From positions 62,001 to 126,000 of the forward strand of contig JAVTVJ010000376.1 in the NCBI GenBank assembly GCA_034509425.1: a stretch of DNA of 64,000 nucleotides, written 5' to 3'. Under the pieces are notes generated by a model that saw nothing but the letters and a program-made list of their open reading frames with translations, was not told where the DNA came from and searched no databases. Made by a program: the position numbers and the translations under genes. This DNA is from Eopsaltria australis (Eukaryota > Chordata > Aves > Passeriformes > Petroicidae). Shown here piece after piece: positions 41,636-54,235 of the stretch; the stretch's first letter is position 1; each line of letters begins with the position of its first letter.

Positions 41636-44600
41636 GTAAGGAGCGGGGAACGGGGGGGATCGGGGCCGGGGGGAAGCACCGGGAGCGGCTGGAAATCATC
41701 AGGGACCGGGGGAACCACCGGAATTAACAGTCCGGGAAAAGGAGAACTGCCCCGTGAGGAAAACTGATTTTTTCCTACGCCCTGGAAATGGCTTTAAAAA
41801 GAGAGAGGAAAAAAAAATAGCTGAGGTAGAGAGGTGGCTTTGTGTTCTGGTTTGCAGTGTCTGCCTCCTCCCTCCGCGAATTGTGTGAAATTGTTCTTGA
41901 TAGAAGGAAAACGCCCGTCGTTTGGAGAGTTTTGTGTGTTGGGACAGGAGGGTTTGGGCGGAAATCACTCGGTAATATTTGGTTACGAAGCTTGGCGTGT
42001 GTTTTGCGGCGGTGTCAGAAATCCCCAGCCCGTGCTGTGGGAGCTGGATCCCTGCCTGGTTTGGTTCTGTGTCTGAACAAAGAGGGCAGGCAGGAACTGT
42101 GGAGAGAAATCACCTGGTTTGTTAAAATCTTAGCGCAGCCTCACCCTGTGCTGGCACGGCAACAACTGAGGCGGTTTTTGGGGGAGATCAGAGCTCTTTT
42201 AACCCTCTCCCAGTCCTCTAAACAACAAGATCGTGATGGAAGTGTCACTCACTGGTCACTGTGGAAGGGAAAACGTGCCCAAAGCAGAGCAGGGGAGCAC
42301 AGGCTCCCTGTGCTGGGGTGTCACTGTCAGAGCCGGTGGTTTCAGAGCCTCTGGGCTGAGTTTGGGATTGGAACTGGGCTTTGGAAGCTGTGCCACAGCT
42401 AGGTTTTGCTGTCCTGATTGACAGGAGCAGCGTGGGACGTGGTGACCCATGGCCAGGAGCCTGGGGCCAGCACAGCCTGGCCTGGCAGCTGCACTCCTGA
42501 CCTGCTGCATTTCTTCCTGAGGGAGGTGGAGCTCAGGCTGGAGCCTCAGCTCCTCCCTGTGGGAGCACAATTCACTAAATCCCATTTTATGGTGGGGGGG
42601 TTTTGCCTTTGAAGTCTTGCAAAGAGGTGTTTTTTGGGTTTTTTTTTTACATAAAACCTGTGCAACAGGAGATCCCTGTGATTTGTAACCACTTAATTCC
42701 CATTTGAAGGGTTAAAGGTTTTATTTCCTGGGTGAAATAAAAATGCCCAGGAATCCTTCAGAAATCCTTCAGACAGAAAACAGGGAGAGAGGGATGGAGA
42801 TTTACAGGACAAGGGGGGATGGTTTCACATGGGCAGAGAGGAGATTTAGAGGCAATTTGATAGCTCAGGGTGATATTTGATTTCAATCTCTGCTGCTCTG
42901 TGCAAAAATCCATCCTGGCTTGGATCTCCATAACCATAATGGGTAATAAATAGTTTTATGGAGGGGAGAAGTAGACCTGGGAAAATCATGACTCCTTCTC
43001 ATGGCCTGAATCTTGATAACACCTTGAGATAATTTCTGCAGCCGCCTCTTCCAAGAGACTGCTGATTGTGCTCCTGGATGGCTCTGAAATCATTCTTTCA
43101 GGAAGCAGAGGGAGATGTTTGTAACAGGTTGAAACTTGGAAAGTGGCCACGTTTCCCTCCATAACCTTCAAATGCTGGCTGATCTCTGAAGTGCCACTCT
43201 TGATGTCTTTATTTCCCCTAAATTTGATGTTTTGGGGTCTTTTGTTGAAGAAATAAAACCCCCCTCAGTGGCTTTCCCCTTTACCTGTAACATTTGTTTA
43301 AATAGATGATTGAAGCCACCCGAGTTTAATGAGAGGGAGTGTCTGGGCTATTTTCAAACGTTTCTGTTATTAAAAGCTAACAAAACAAACAAAAAACCTT
43401 TTTTGTATTTAAAAACAAACAAAGCCTTGTGGTTTACCAGGATTCCAAGCTTTGCAAGGGGTATTTGGCATCACCAGGGCTTAGGATTGCAGCAGTTGCT
43501 CGGGCACCTGTGACAAATGTTTGTCACCTGCCAGGCAGAGCAGCCTGCTGGGAGCTCCAGAATTAAAAAGAAAAGGTGAGAATGAGTAAAGGCTCTGCTG
43601 GCCAGGTGGTTTTTTTCTATTTCCAGGGCATTTAAAATGTGAAGAGAAGCCAAGTGTTTCACTCAGCAGCCTCTTTGGGGTGTGTAGTGCCCATTCTGCC
43701 CTGTTGTTCTCTGCAGTTTTTATTAAAATTAAAGTATTTTTGTTTCTTAAACTTTTACCTCATTAGTTTTATGCTTAATTCCTGCCCACATTTATTATGT
43801 GATTGTCCCCACACACTCCTTTATATTTGCTGGGGGGAAATGGAAATAGGTGTGTGTGTCCCACCCCAAAAACTGCTCCCTGCTGCCCTTTCCAGCCTGT
43901 AACAGGAATATTCTGAGCCTGTTTGCAGAGATGTTCCCCTGATGTACCCAGGCATTTTGGGCCCCTTATCAGATCCATTACAGGAGGTGCTCCCAGCTCT
44001 TAATGTGCTCCTTGGCCTTGGTTCAGCCCTTGATGAGCTGGAGGATCCCCAAGCAGCTCCTGTCAGACAAAGCAGGACTCAGCCGTTCTCACCTCAATCT
44101 CAGAGAGGCATCAGAACCAAACCCAGGTTCAGGTGAGGAGCTGGAATCCGTGTTGGGAACAAGAGAGTTTTGTTTGGGAAAACAGCAGGGAGCTGAGTGT
44201 TCCATCAGCCGCAGGAAAGGTGGTGATGGACTAAAAGGGTTCCTTTATGAACAGCACTAAAAGCTCCACCAAAATTCGGGATTTCAGAGGGATTTCTGGC
44301 TCTGCCTCGTGGAGGATGAACACTCTTTTTGCAGACATGCTGAAAGTGGCTTGGTAGAAACATTCAGAAGTGTCATTAAAAGCTGTTTGCTGTGAGCAGG
44401 GCAGGCGAGGTCAGTATTGAGTGTCCTGTTTTGTGGTGAGAACAGCAGCAGCAATTTCAGGTTGTTATTTCTAATTTTGCCTTTCTGGAATTGCAAGCAC
44501 TTTGCTTTTCTTTTTTGCACTCAAATGAATCGGAAGCCTCTAGATGCACTGGTGGAAGAATGTTCCTGAAATCTCTCCCTGTGCATCTGGAGCCACTCTG

Positions 44601-47600
44601 GTGTGAGGAGGAGGCAGCTCAAGGCCTGTGTGAGCACTCTTTTTTTTTTAGGATTTGAACTGATTTCCTAGTGAATTAATTGACATGCAATTTAGAGTTG
44701 CAATAAGGGAATGAGCACACACACACAAAAAAATCCATTGTATTCTGATTATTTATGGTTGGGAAGAAGAGCTGTGAATGAACTGTGGTTCAGCCCTTTC
44801 AGCAGGAACCCAGGTTAGGGCTCCAGCGGCCAAATCTCTTGATTTCAGCTTGAAACAAGGTGCAGAAACTGCCCAGTTTAGGGTCAGATAAACCAAAATC
44901 ACTGCTGGCAGTGGCTTGTTTACTCTGAGAGTAAATAATAATTATGGGGTGAAGCAGGGAATCCTGTTTGGACACTGCAAACGAGAACACACTGCATCAT
45001 TCCAGCCTTCCCTCCTGCACAACACTGCTGCTCTTGGTAGATTTGCATTTTTAGTTTGTGATGCCAGTTTCTGCTCACTAAAAGTGAGAGACCTCAGTGA
45101 TCAGAATTCATGTGGCAGTGGGTGCTGGAGCATCATTTCTTTGCTCCAGATCTCCAGCACTTCCACAATTTAGTGTGAGAGTGTTGTACTGAGAAAGCAC
45201 AAATCCACTCACACAGGCACAAATCAAACCTCATTTTCTTCAATAAAATGCTTTATGTGCACTGACCTCTGGCTTAAGCTCTTGGGAAGCCAGGAAATGA
45301 TGCACAGTTTGGATGTGGAGAATCCTGAGTGCCAAGTGATTCACGAGGAGCCTCATTTCTGTCTTCTGATCCGCAGTATTTATTGTCTCCTGCAGTGTCT
45401 TCCTGGGAGCTTGGAGGATCCCAAAACTGTGACACATCATAAGCTGATCCATGCTACATCTGAGAAGGTGCTGACAGACACAAAAACAGTGTTGGAGGAG
45501 AACATCCAGGACAGAGGTGAGATTGTCTGGGTTTGAATCCTGTCCGTCTGGGAGGAGGAGCTTGGGTTTCACCTGGTGAATTCCAAACGTTTTCAAGATT
45601 TACTCTCTGCTTTGACATGGGAAGCTAAATAAATGGAACTGATACAAAGTTCATCTCCAGGAACAAATTGAGTTTGAGGGGTATCTTGCAGGAGCTGCTC
45701 TCCCAGCCCCTCTAACCTGTGGCAGTGTCCTTCTCTCACAGATGTGTTGCTGCTGATCAAGAAGCGCGCGCCCACGCTGCTCCCCAAGATGGCAGATGTG
45801 GTTGCAGAGGAGAAGGTGAGTCCCAAACACTTTGGGTTAGTTGCTTTATTGTTGTTGTGTGGAAGGGTTACTGTGATGTTCTCTCCTTGGACAGGCACGT
45901 GCTGCCAGTTAAATTCTAGAGGAATTACTTCCTATTTCTTCCAAACTTAGAAGAAGCTGATTTTACATTTTGAACTGTCATTCTGAGAACATTTGCCTTA
46001 AAATAAGACACACAGATACACTCTGTGTAAATGTTATAGATTTGACCTTTGAACAAATGTCTAATAACTAAAATGCAGTTCAGCAGGTGCCTTAGTTTGT
46101 TTGAAAACCCAAAGAAATACGTTGGCCTGCTGCCAGGTTGTCTTCTGCCCTTAGCTTGGTGTGGCTTGTCACCCTCTAACCAGCCTCTGGAGCTGGAATG
46201 TTGCCCCTTACTGTTTTATTTTGTGTTGTTGGAGTTGTTCCTGAGGTCAGGATGGTGTTTATGCATCACATAAACTCAGAGCCTCCAAGTTCTCTGGGAT
46301 ACATCACTGTCCCTCTTCATGCTGGCATTCCCCTGCATGTTTAGGTGTCAGGACTGAAAGTGGGGCAGCCCAGCAGGCCCAGCTGAGCTCTGTAACTGCA
46401 GGGTGGCACCGGAGCTGTTCATCCATGGCATTACACGTGGCATTGCTTGGTGTCTTGGCAAGGAATATAAAACTCTCTGCTGTGTTCTCTGCTCTGATGG
46501 GTTATGAAACGTGCTCCTGTTCCCTTCCCTGCAGAGGAAGCAGGAGCAGAAGGCTCCTGACAAGGATGCCATCCTCAAAGCCACTGCCAACCTGCCCGCC
46601 CGCAGCGCGGACCGCACCGTCACCCACCACAACATGAGGGATGTAAGTGCTGCATCTGCTTCAACTCACAACCAACATCCAGACTGGCTTTTTCATCTTT
46701 ATTTATTAATTTTTTAAAATGCAGTTCTCTTTTCTCTAGAAGAGAAATTCAGGTGTCTGTAATGTGTATTAAATAGCTTAAGGTTTAGACACAGCTCGTG
46801 CTTTTTAGTGACAATAAAATACTATCCTAAATTGTGATTTTGAATGTTTTGTTTGTGCCTGGAAAATCCTCAGAGCATATTTAAGATGTGGCAAATGTGA
46901 ACTTAGGGGGGTTTTATTTCTTCAGTCTTAAATAATTCAGGGTTTTGCAGTGGTTTTTTTCCCTTCCTTGACCACTGCCCATGGGGTGTGGTAGAAATAA
47001 AAGGACCTTTCTGCCCAGGAGCTTTTGCCTCCATGTAACACTTCACAGGAAGGTCCCAGACCTCCTGAGAGACTAAACAATGAGAATAAAGCCCTAATAA
47101 AGCAACTTTGTGTAGAGAGAGCCAGGCTGCTGCTGTGTTACTAACAATAGATACATTAAGATTCACTGATGGCTGGTGACTTCCTGTCTAAATGCTTTGA
47201 CAGTTTCCTTTCTTGCAGTTCCAGACAGAACTCCGGAAGATTTTAGTGTCTCTCATAGAAGTTGCACAGAAATTGCTAGCACTGAACCCAGATGCAGTGG
47301 AACTGTTTAAGAAGGCAAATGGTATGAACACACCTTTAGAGTTGCTGGTTCAGTCCTGGGAATTTGTTTCTGGAGCATAGGAGTGGGCTCAGAGCGAAGT
47401 TCAGACACTGATGTGGCAGCAAAGCTGCTCAGGACTTGGTGGCAAAAGTTTCACCTTGGGGATGAAAGTCATGGGTATAAAAGGTGCCTTTGGGATGGGT
47501 GAGAAGTTCCATTTAAAAATTATTGGTAGGGATAATAAAGAATAGTTAAAAATGCACAAGGGGGTAGGAAAATGGGAGAAATTGTGGCTGTTGATTGGGT

Positions 47601-50600
47601 TGGTGGGAAATGCTCATCCTTGAGATCTGCTATGGCCAGATCCGACTTAATTTCTAGAGAAATGCTTAATAGATCTTCAGTGAATCTCATCTGTTTAATT
47701 GTGTGGAAATCCCATGGTCATGTGAGAGTTAGTGGCCTTTTGTTTGAGATCTTGAACACATCTGGGCAAAGTCTTTGTCCTGGAAGAATCAATGTGAGCC
47801 GGAGCGAGCTGAGTGCAGCAAATTACATGATGAGGCGGCAAACTGGGGGCAGAAACAAAAGGAGGGATGGGAGAGAGAATGGGCTTTGAACTTAACACAT
47901 GCCATTCCATTGACACAGGGGTTTATGTGAGGCTGCAGTGAATCTGAGCTCTGTTTTGTGTTTGTGTGTGTAGCCATGCTGGATGAGGATGAGGAGGACA
48001 GGGTGGACGAGATCGCGCTGCGCCAGCTCACCGAGATGGGCTTCCCAGAGAGCAGGGCTGTCAAAGCCCTCCGCCTGAACCAGTGAGTGTTCAGCACCTG
48101 CCTGCCCCTTCCTGCTGGTGCTTTCACACAGATTTGCATCTTTTTTGCTCTCTTTATGTGGGTCACCTCAATCGAGGTTGGGAAAAGCGTTGACTCCAAG
48201 GAGCGCTGCCTCAGGCGGAGTGCAGGTGGCACAGGGAAGGGGGATCAGGGCTGGATGTGCTCTGCAAGGTCTGTGGGTCACAGGGCTGCCAGGCTGGCAC
48301 TGTTTCCAAGTATCAAACTCACATTTTCTTCAGCTTTTGAAGTCACATTTTACAGAGGAAAGGGCAAATTTAGTCCATCCACACCGGCCTTTCAGCTGTA
48401 AAAATATACTTTGTGCTGATCTTTAAGAAATTCCAGGAATACTGTGAAGTCCAGAGCACAAGTGCAGGAAAATAGGAGGTTATGTAGTTCTTCTCATGTC
48501 CCAAGAACAGCAGCTGGACTGCCTCACTCCTCTGAGGGCTTTGTTGTGCCATTCTTGAAAAATTTTAGTGATAGAGTCCACAACATATTCCAGTGACACT
48601 TTTCCAGTATCTCAGGAAGATTCTCCCCTGCTGTCCTGCAGCTTTCATGTTGTACCAGGAAAGCCAAATAGGCACAGGCTTTTCCCTTCCATGAAGATGC
48701 AATAATTCCTGTGTGTGAATTACACATTCCTTGCACTATTGTTACCTTTGCTGTTTCCATTCTGCATGTTGGGAAGAGGTGTTTGGGAGCTCTGAGGATC
48801 CCTCAGCTGCAGCAGTTACACTGCACAGCAGTGATGGTGTCACACCACGGTGTTCTGCTCCCTCTCCCTGAGGAGCAGAGCTGTTGGCACCTGAGATGTG
48901 GCTCCAGTGTAAATTTGGAACGTGCTTTGCTGGCAGTTTTGCCCACAGTTGCAAACAGCCAGTGCTTTTTTGGGAAACAAAGCAGGTGCTGCAGGGATCG
49001 AGGTGACTCCCTCAGAAATGCCTTTTAAAATCCGGGCTTGCAGGTCCAAGCTGGACTTGGAGCCTCTCTTTTCCCAGCTTCAGAGACAACTGTGGATACC
49101 CAGAGAATTGAGGTGCTTTGAGATTTGCTCTAAAACTTTATATTTATGAATTTTCAGGCACTAATTAACCTACAGGTGCATCCACCATGGGAATAAATGA
49201 CTGCATGTGGAGAGTTCCTGACCCTGGTGCTCCCCTTTGTCTTCCAGCATGTCGGTGACCCAGGCCATGGAGTGGCTGATAGAGCACGCTGATGACCCTT
49301 CTGTGGATGCTCCCCTGCCAGGCCAGGCTCCTGCAGAAGCCCCAGCTGAAGGTGCTGCCTCCTCTGCTGAGGCAGCTGCGGGGCCCAGCTCGGAGGAGGG
49401 CGGGGAGGAGGCCAAGGATGAGCTGACGGAAATCTTCAAGAAGATCCGCAGGAAAAGAGAGTTTCGTCCTGACCCACGGGTGGGTGCTGCTTATCCCCTG
49501 TGGAGCTGATGGGCACCATGACATCCAGATAAATGTTTAGTTAATAAATGAAATGGGGCCTCTGGGTAAATGGGTGTTGGGCTGGCTTGACAGGATTTCA
49601 GTGGAAGGGTTTAGGGAGTGTTTAAATGCAGGGATTTTACCTCAGGAATGGTTTGCTGTTTGGGATAGCAGGATCTCCAGGAGTGGCACTGTTACTCCTG
49701 CTCCTGGAAACTCTCTGAGGGATCTGAAGTGAGCTCCAGACTCCTGGCATTGCTGTTTTCACTGCAGTCTGGGAAGGAAGGGTGGCAGGACAGGAATAGG
49801 CCCTTTGGCTGTAGAAAAGGCTGGATGGGGCTCAGAAAACACTGGACTGGTGGAAAGTGTCCTTGCTCCTGGCTGGGAGCTGGAATTGGATGATCTCTAA
49901 GGCCCCTTCCAACCCAAACCATTCCATGATTCTGTGGAAATGACAGAAGAACATCATTGTTTCAGGGAACAAGGAAAAGCACCACCAGCAGATTGGAGTC
50001 TTGCAGCAGGGACAGAATTTACCTTTTATTTTTGGATCTGCAGTGGGAATGTGTTGTTCTCCCACTGGGAACACACCAGGAGGGGCTCTGTGCCATCTGG
50101 CACCTTGGGTTTACAACTGGCTGCTCTGAGATTTGGGTTAAGTTGCAGGTGCATTGATGACCTGGGTGCAGTTTCTAAACAATGAAACATTCTCATCCCA
50201 GTATCTGGGTGTTTGTGAATACATCACACTCACCAGAAGTGTAATGAATCTGGGAAGTGAAATGAAATGGGGTGAACAGAACCACAAATGCACATCAAGG
50301 CTGATCTGTCAGTGGGATGTGAACAAGAGCTTTGTGACAGGACAGGAGTTCCAAAATGAGGTGGTTTTCCTCATTTTGCTTCTCTTTTCCACCCCAGGTA
50401 CACTTGCTCTTTGCCTTGCATTCATCTTGCAGTGTTGAGGGTAGGAACTACCTTCACTCCTAAGATTAATTCTTCTTCCACAATAAAGACACTTTTGATA
50501 GAGAGTATTTGGAAACTTTGCAGAGCACTCAGTAATTTTATTGACAAACGGAAACAACGAGGGTTTTACTTCACATAAAGCTCTGCACAGAAGGTGTAGG

Positions 50601-53600
50601 GATATAATTGCTCTCATTTCTGTTCTAAATGTAACATTCATTAAGCTGTGGGGTTCTGCTCTAGGCTGTCATTGCCCTGATGGAGATGGGATTTGATGAA
50701 AAGGAAGTGGTGGATGCACTCAGAGTGAACAACAACCAGCAAAACGCAGCCGTGAGTACCAACGTCCTTCCCACTCCTCGCTGCTCCCACTGATGCTTCT
50801 CATCCTTGAACTGGGTCATGGTTTCATCTGCCAGAAAGTCTCTTACTGCAGATTCAGGAGCACAAATTCTGGGCCTCTTTCAGACTGGATACACAACTGG
50901 AATGAATACAAAGGGTTTGGGCTCCTCAGCGGAGCTCGGGCTCTGTGAGGTTGAGGCTGGGTTTGCAAAAAGCTGTTGAGAAACTCCCTCACCACAGTCT
51001 GCAAAAGAGGTTGTGCTGTCATGAGAAAGGAACAGGTATTCCCAAGAATAACTGGTTTAGGAGAGGAATAAATGATCCAGGATAGGTTCAAGCCATGCAG
51101 TGTGTAAATTACAATGCTTCCACAGTTTGTGGAATCAGAAAGCAGGAAGTTTCTCTAAGATTGATTAGTCCCCTGCTATATATTAAGGAAATTTTTTGGA
51201 CACAGCTGAGAGTCAGGGAATCCTCTTCAGAATCCAGTGCTGGCTGCTGTTGGAGAGAGGATATTGGGCTGGGTGAATGTGTGAGAAGAAATGTGCAGCT
51301 CAGGCTTTAAATGGAAGAGGGGAAAGCATTTCTAAAATGCCACATTAGCAAAACTTCTGAGCAGAGACACTTTGGTTCTAATGAAATGTGGTGTGCCTGA
51401 TGATTTCTTTCAGTGTGAGTGGCTGCTGGGAGACAGAAAACCTTCTCCAGAGGACTTAGACAAGGGCATTGACACCAACAGCCCTCTCTTCCAAGCCATC
51501 TTAGAAAACCCAGTGGTACAGTTAGGGCTCACCAACCCTAAAACTCTACTAGGTAAGTCCTGTGTGGGTTCCTGCTGGGTTTGCCAGGAAATCAAAGGAG
51601 AAGCTGGGTGGTGACAGCCCCCTTTGGGGGACAGGGGCAGCTCTGGAGCCTTTTCCTCACTTGCAGCAGCTCTGCTGTTTGTCTGCATCACCCTGCAGCA
51701 CAGCTGAACCCAGAGCAGGCCTTGGGGCTGTCCCAGAAATGATTCTAATTCCCCAGGATTACACTTGCTGAACTCAGAACTTTAATAGCTGCTGGCTGCA
51801 ATGCTGTTGTGGATTTAGGAGACCTTTTGTGTGCTCCCTTTGGCCACGAGGGGAAAAATCAGGAATGTGTGTCTAGAACTCTGATTATTTCACAGAAAAA
51901 ACAAGGCTGTCTCCTGCTGTGCAGCTCCCTGTGTGAGAGGCCTGGTCACTGAGACAGAAGGGAACTTGTGGAAAAGTATCCAAACAAGAAGGCTGAGCTG
52001 AGGCTTTGCCTATCAAAATGGAGATAAAATGGGAAAACGCCCTTCCCCTTGCTTGGGTTTCAGCTCTGTGGTAAATTCTGTGTGCTCAGGGTCAGAAGGG
52101 CTGTGGGCACAGCGTGTGCCCAGCTGAGGAGCCTGACAGAGCCTCAAATCCTTGAGGAATTGCTCTTTCTGACAACACAGAGCAATGACTGCCTCTGTCA
52201 TGTAGATTTATAAAAAGTTTTGCATTTAATCTTTGCCTTCTAAACTTATTTGAAGCAATGCTTTTAAATAAAGGCCGTGTGCACAGCTCATTCAGGAGAG
52301 AGCCTTTAAAAATACTGCTTTAAATGTAATTAGGAGAGTTTGCAAGCCTTTAAATAATTCAAGAGCAGAACCTTCCCACTCTTGATTCCTGAACAAATGG
52401 TCTCTTCATTTCCAACAGGGGTTCCACACTGCAGCTCAGAGTATAAATAGAAAATGAAATGCCATTATAGGAGCTGGTGGAGCTTGGATGAACATCAGAG
52501 AATATATTCCTAATGATACATCTGCAAATTGCTTATGTCACAGGATTTAATAATGAGGGTCTGCATTCAATGAGTTCCTCACAGAATATCGATAAATCTT
52601 TAGTTTTCAGCTCATGAGTCTGTGTAAAAGAAAATAGTTCAAGTGCTGAAAGGGGAGATGTGGGTTTTATTTTGGGCTTTCCTGGAGGCAAATTGCATGA
52701 CCTTGAGCAAGGCATTAATGAGGAGCCTTTCAGAGGTGCTGGGCACTTCCAGCTCCCACTTGAGCTTTGTGCACTGACACTCCTGGAAAAACTAACCCTG
52801 ACCTTGGGCCAGGCTCTCACAACACTGACATTTTGGTGACTGTGCAGCTGCTTTTTTTGTCCCATTCTGTGATGACTGGCTCCAAATGTCCAGGAGCCCA
52901 GCTCAGTGGCTGTCAAAGGGCTTAAATCAGTGCCTGGCCCATTCCTCTGCCAGATTTGCAGTTTGGCTCTTGCAGTGGCTGGCTGGTTCCTTCAGCATGA
53001 GTAGGACAGAGAAAACCAGAAAAACTAAAAGCAAACAACAAAAAAAGCAAACAAACAGCAAAGGTTATTGTAAAGACAGGAAGAATATTGGTTAAATATT
53101 TGGACACTCTCCCTGTTCAGAATTTGAGGTAAATTTTCTGCACACCCAACCTTTCCCCTTCTGCCTCCCTGACACCCCTAACTCTCCAGACACCAGGCAG
53201 GAGGAACAAGATGCTGCTTCCCTGGTGGCCTTTATGGAAAGATAAAGTGCTGAGATCTGGAGGCTTAAGGGGCTGCACTTGTGCTGGCTCTGTGCAGCCT
53301 TTGCACATCTGCTGCTGCTCCTGCTGGCTTAGCTTCCCCTCCAGAGGAGCCAAAGGGCAGCACAGGGGACAGGCAAGGGCTGACTGCTTTCCATGAACTG
53401 TCATGGTTAAATACCAGTGAGGAAAAGGATATTGGTGCAAGAAATCCAGGCTGGGATGTGGGAAAAGCTCTGATCAGAGGCATGGAGCTGCAGGAGAGTT
53501 CAGGAATGGATAAATTTCATGGCGTGATCCCGAAACCAAGACCTGGACACATTTGTTAAGGCTTTGCCTTTTCAACCCCACATCGTTGAGGTTTTGTGGG

Positions 53601-53946
53601 CTGGCCTGGAATCCAGGCTGAGTATTTAATCAGTGTCTGCAGTGAATTCAGGGCTGAGAAAGGAGCAAAGCACAAAGCCTGCAGCACCATCCGAGGCTGC
53701 AAATCCACGTTGTGCATTCCCACCATTTCTGGGGGCACTGCCTTTGAGCTGTAGCTATTCCTCACTGTCCTGCTGTTGGAACCTCCCAAACGTTGAAGGA
53801 CTAACTGTTGCCATCCCTGTTTCTTGGCAGCCTTCGAGGATATGCTTGAAAACCCCTTGAACAGCACTCAGTGGATGAACGATCCCGAAACGGGGCCGGT
53901 GATGTTACAGATCTCCCGAATCTTCCAGACGCTGAATCGCACGTAG
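41498..53946 (+). CDS. UBAC1 (KPC2): ubiquitin-associated domain protein, KPC ligase subunit (spliced, 10 exons)
   Basis: Exons 41498-41635, 45396-45516, 45742-45815, 46535-46642, 47219-47321, 47974-48082, 49248-49479, 50665-50751, 51414-51552 and 53831-53946 join to 1227 nt, 408 residues plus stop; the human protein is 405. All introns are GT/AG with consistent phases (0,1,0,0,1,2,0,0,1). Residues about 14-107 are ubiquitin-like. A UBA domain at about 194-235 has MGF at 203-205, a second at about 296-333 has MGF at 303-305, and an STI1-type region at about 358-400 includes [14 protein letters not shown]. In mammals UBAC1 binds RNF123 (KPC1) to form the cytoplasmic KPC ligase, stabilising it and delivering polyubiquitylated p27Kip1 to the proteasome in G1; KPC also processes NF-kB1 p105. 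The start [17 protein letters not shown] matches the family exactly. Confidence 0.97.
41636..45395 (+). other. UBAC1 intron 1
   Basis: The largest UBAC1 intron. CpG-rich at its start, then ordinary AT/GC-balanced DNA. No mobile element, RNA gene or alternative exon was recognised. The acceptor is CTCCTGCAG. Confidence 0.85.
45396..45516 (+). CDS. UBAC1 exon 2 (residues 47-86)
   Basis: Encodes [20 protein letters not shown] to ENIQDR; the family pattern [13 protein letters not shown] is kept. Donor GTGAGA at 45517, phase 1. The following intron is only 225 nt. Confidence 0.95.
45742..45815 (+). CDS. UBAC1 exon 3 (residues 87-111)
   Basis: Encodes [20 protein letters not shown] to EEK, the end of the ubiquitin-like region. 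Acceptor CTCACAG, donor GTGAGT at 45816. Confidence 0.95.
45816..46534 (+). other. UBAC1 intron 3
   Basis: 719 nt, no features recognised. Confidence 0.85.
46535..46642 (+). CDS. UBAC1 exon 4 (residues 112-147)
   Basis: Encodes [20 protein letters not shown] onward to HHNMRD. The segment [13 protein letters not shown] diverges from mammals, the rest is conserved. Donor GTAAGT at 46643. Confidence 0.95.
46643..47218 (+). other. UBAC1 intron 4
   Basis: 576 nt, AT-richer than the exons, no features recognised. Confidence 0.85.
47219..47321 (+). CDS. UBAC1 exon 5 (residues 148-181)
   Basis: Encodes [20 protein letters not shown] to LFKKAN, an amphipathic helical segment nearly identical to mammals. 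Acceptor TTGCAG, donor GTATGA at 47322. Confidence 0.96.
47322..47973 (+). other. UBAC1 intron 5
   Basis: 652 nt, ends with a short TG repeat before the acceptor TGTGTAG. No other features. Confidence 0.85.
47974..48082 (+). CDS. UBAC1 exon 6 (residues 182-217, first UBA domain)
   Basis: Encodes the acidic [12 protein letters not shown] run and the UBA1 core [20 protein letters not shown]. Ends two bases into His218 before GTGAGT at 48083. Confidence 0.96.
48083..49247 (+). other. UBAC1 intron 6
   Basis: 1165 nt, no mobile element, RNA or coding exon recognised. Confidence 0.85.
49248..49479 (+). CDS. UBAC1 exon 7 (residues 218-295)
   Basis: Completes UBA1 ([17 protein letters not shown]), then an Ala/Pro/Glu-rich low-complexity linker that is slightly longer than in human, then the basic helix [16 protein letters not shown]. 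Donor GTGGGT at 49480. Confidence 0.95.
49480..50664 (+). other. UBAC1 intron 7, with a CR1 fragment
   Basis: 1185 nt. A plus-strand CR1 3' end lies at about 49810-49940. No further features. Confidence 0.85.
49810..49940 (+). mobile_element. CR1 LINE 3'-end fragment
   Basis: Contains AAAGGCTGGATGGGGCTC, then TGGAATTGGATGATCTCTAAGG, CCCCTTCCAACCCAAACCATT and a terminal CCATGATTCTGTGG, the typical CR1 3' terminus. About 130 bp remain. Confidence 0.93.
50665..50751 (+). CDS. UBAC1 exon 8 (residues 296-324, second UBA domain)
   Basis: Encodes [20 protein letters not shown] and VNNNQQNAA, the UBA2 core with MGF. Donor GTGAGT at 50752, phase 0. Confidence 0.96.
50752..51413 (+). other. UBAC1 intron 8
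   Basis: 662 nt, no features recognised. Confidence 0.85.
51414..51552 (+). CDS. UBAC1 exon 9 (residues 325-370)
   Basis: Encodes [20 protein letters not shown] and continues to [10 protein letters not shown], the end of UBA2 and start of the STI1-type region. Donor GTAAGT at 51553. Confidence 0.96.
51553..53830 (+). other. UBAC1 intron 9
   Basis: 2278 nt, second largest UBAC1 intron. AT-rich patches at about 52200-52560. No mobile element or alternative exon recognised. Confidence 0.85.
53831..53946 (+). CDS. UBAC1 exon 10 coding part (residues 371-408, stop)
   Basis: Encodes [20 protein letters not shown] and the highly conserved C-terminus ending QTLNRT, stop TAG at 53944-53946. Confidence 0.97.
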
Positions 53947-54235
53947 AGGGAGCTGCCTGTGCACTGTGCCACCTCCCCCTGCCCCTCACTCCCCCTCCAC
54001 CTCCACGGGAGGCTGCCTGGATGGTTGGGAAGGGGTGGAAGGAAGGGAGGGAGGAGAGGGAAGGGGGGAGATCCTGGCTGGAGGGGTCTCTCACACGAGA
54101 GCTTTCGTAGTTACGGCCAACAGGAGTGAGTTGCCTCGTGGATTTAGTGTTTAGTGGAAGAGGTTTGAGGACTTGTTTATGTTTTCAGGTATTAGGTTTA
54201 AAATAAAGTATATATATATATACAAAAAAAAAAAT
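53947..54235 (+). other. UBAC1 3' UTR (proximal form)
   Basis: Follows the stop codon. Pyrimidine- then GGGA-rich, ending near AAATAAAG at about 54200-54207 followed by TATATATA and an A run. That is the first good polyadenylation signal. A longer form using signals near 54460 or 54577 is possible. Confidence 0.6.
54201..54206 (+). terminator. UBAC1 polyadenylation signal (AATAAA)
   Basis: AATAAA within TTTAAAATAAAGTATATA, about 255 nt after the stop, followed by a GGTTTTGTG downstream element near 54245. Confidence 0.6.

Larger units (their letters stand above)
40640..41640 (+). promoter_or_regulatory. UBAC1 CpG-island promoter
   Basis: About 1 kb of CpG-dense sequence around UBAC1 exon 1. 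It contains two ZNF143/SBS-type motifs, ETS-type CACTTCCGG at 41160-41168 and CACTTCCG at 41222-41229, and no TATA box, as expected for a housekeeping gene. Transcription probably starts near the ETS/ZNF143 cluster at about 41160-41250. A 48-bp tandem duplication lies in its upstream half. Confidence 0.8.

Noticed and set aside
41086..41718. 210-codon minus-strand open frame across the UBAC1 first exon
   Set aside because: CpG-island shadow frame, rich in Arg/Pro/Gly/Ala, opposite a certain coding exon.
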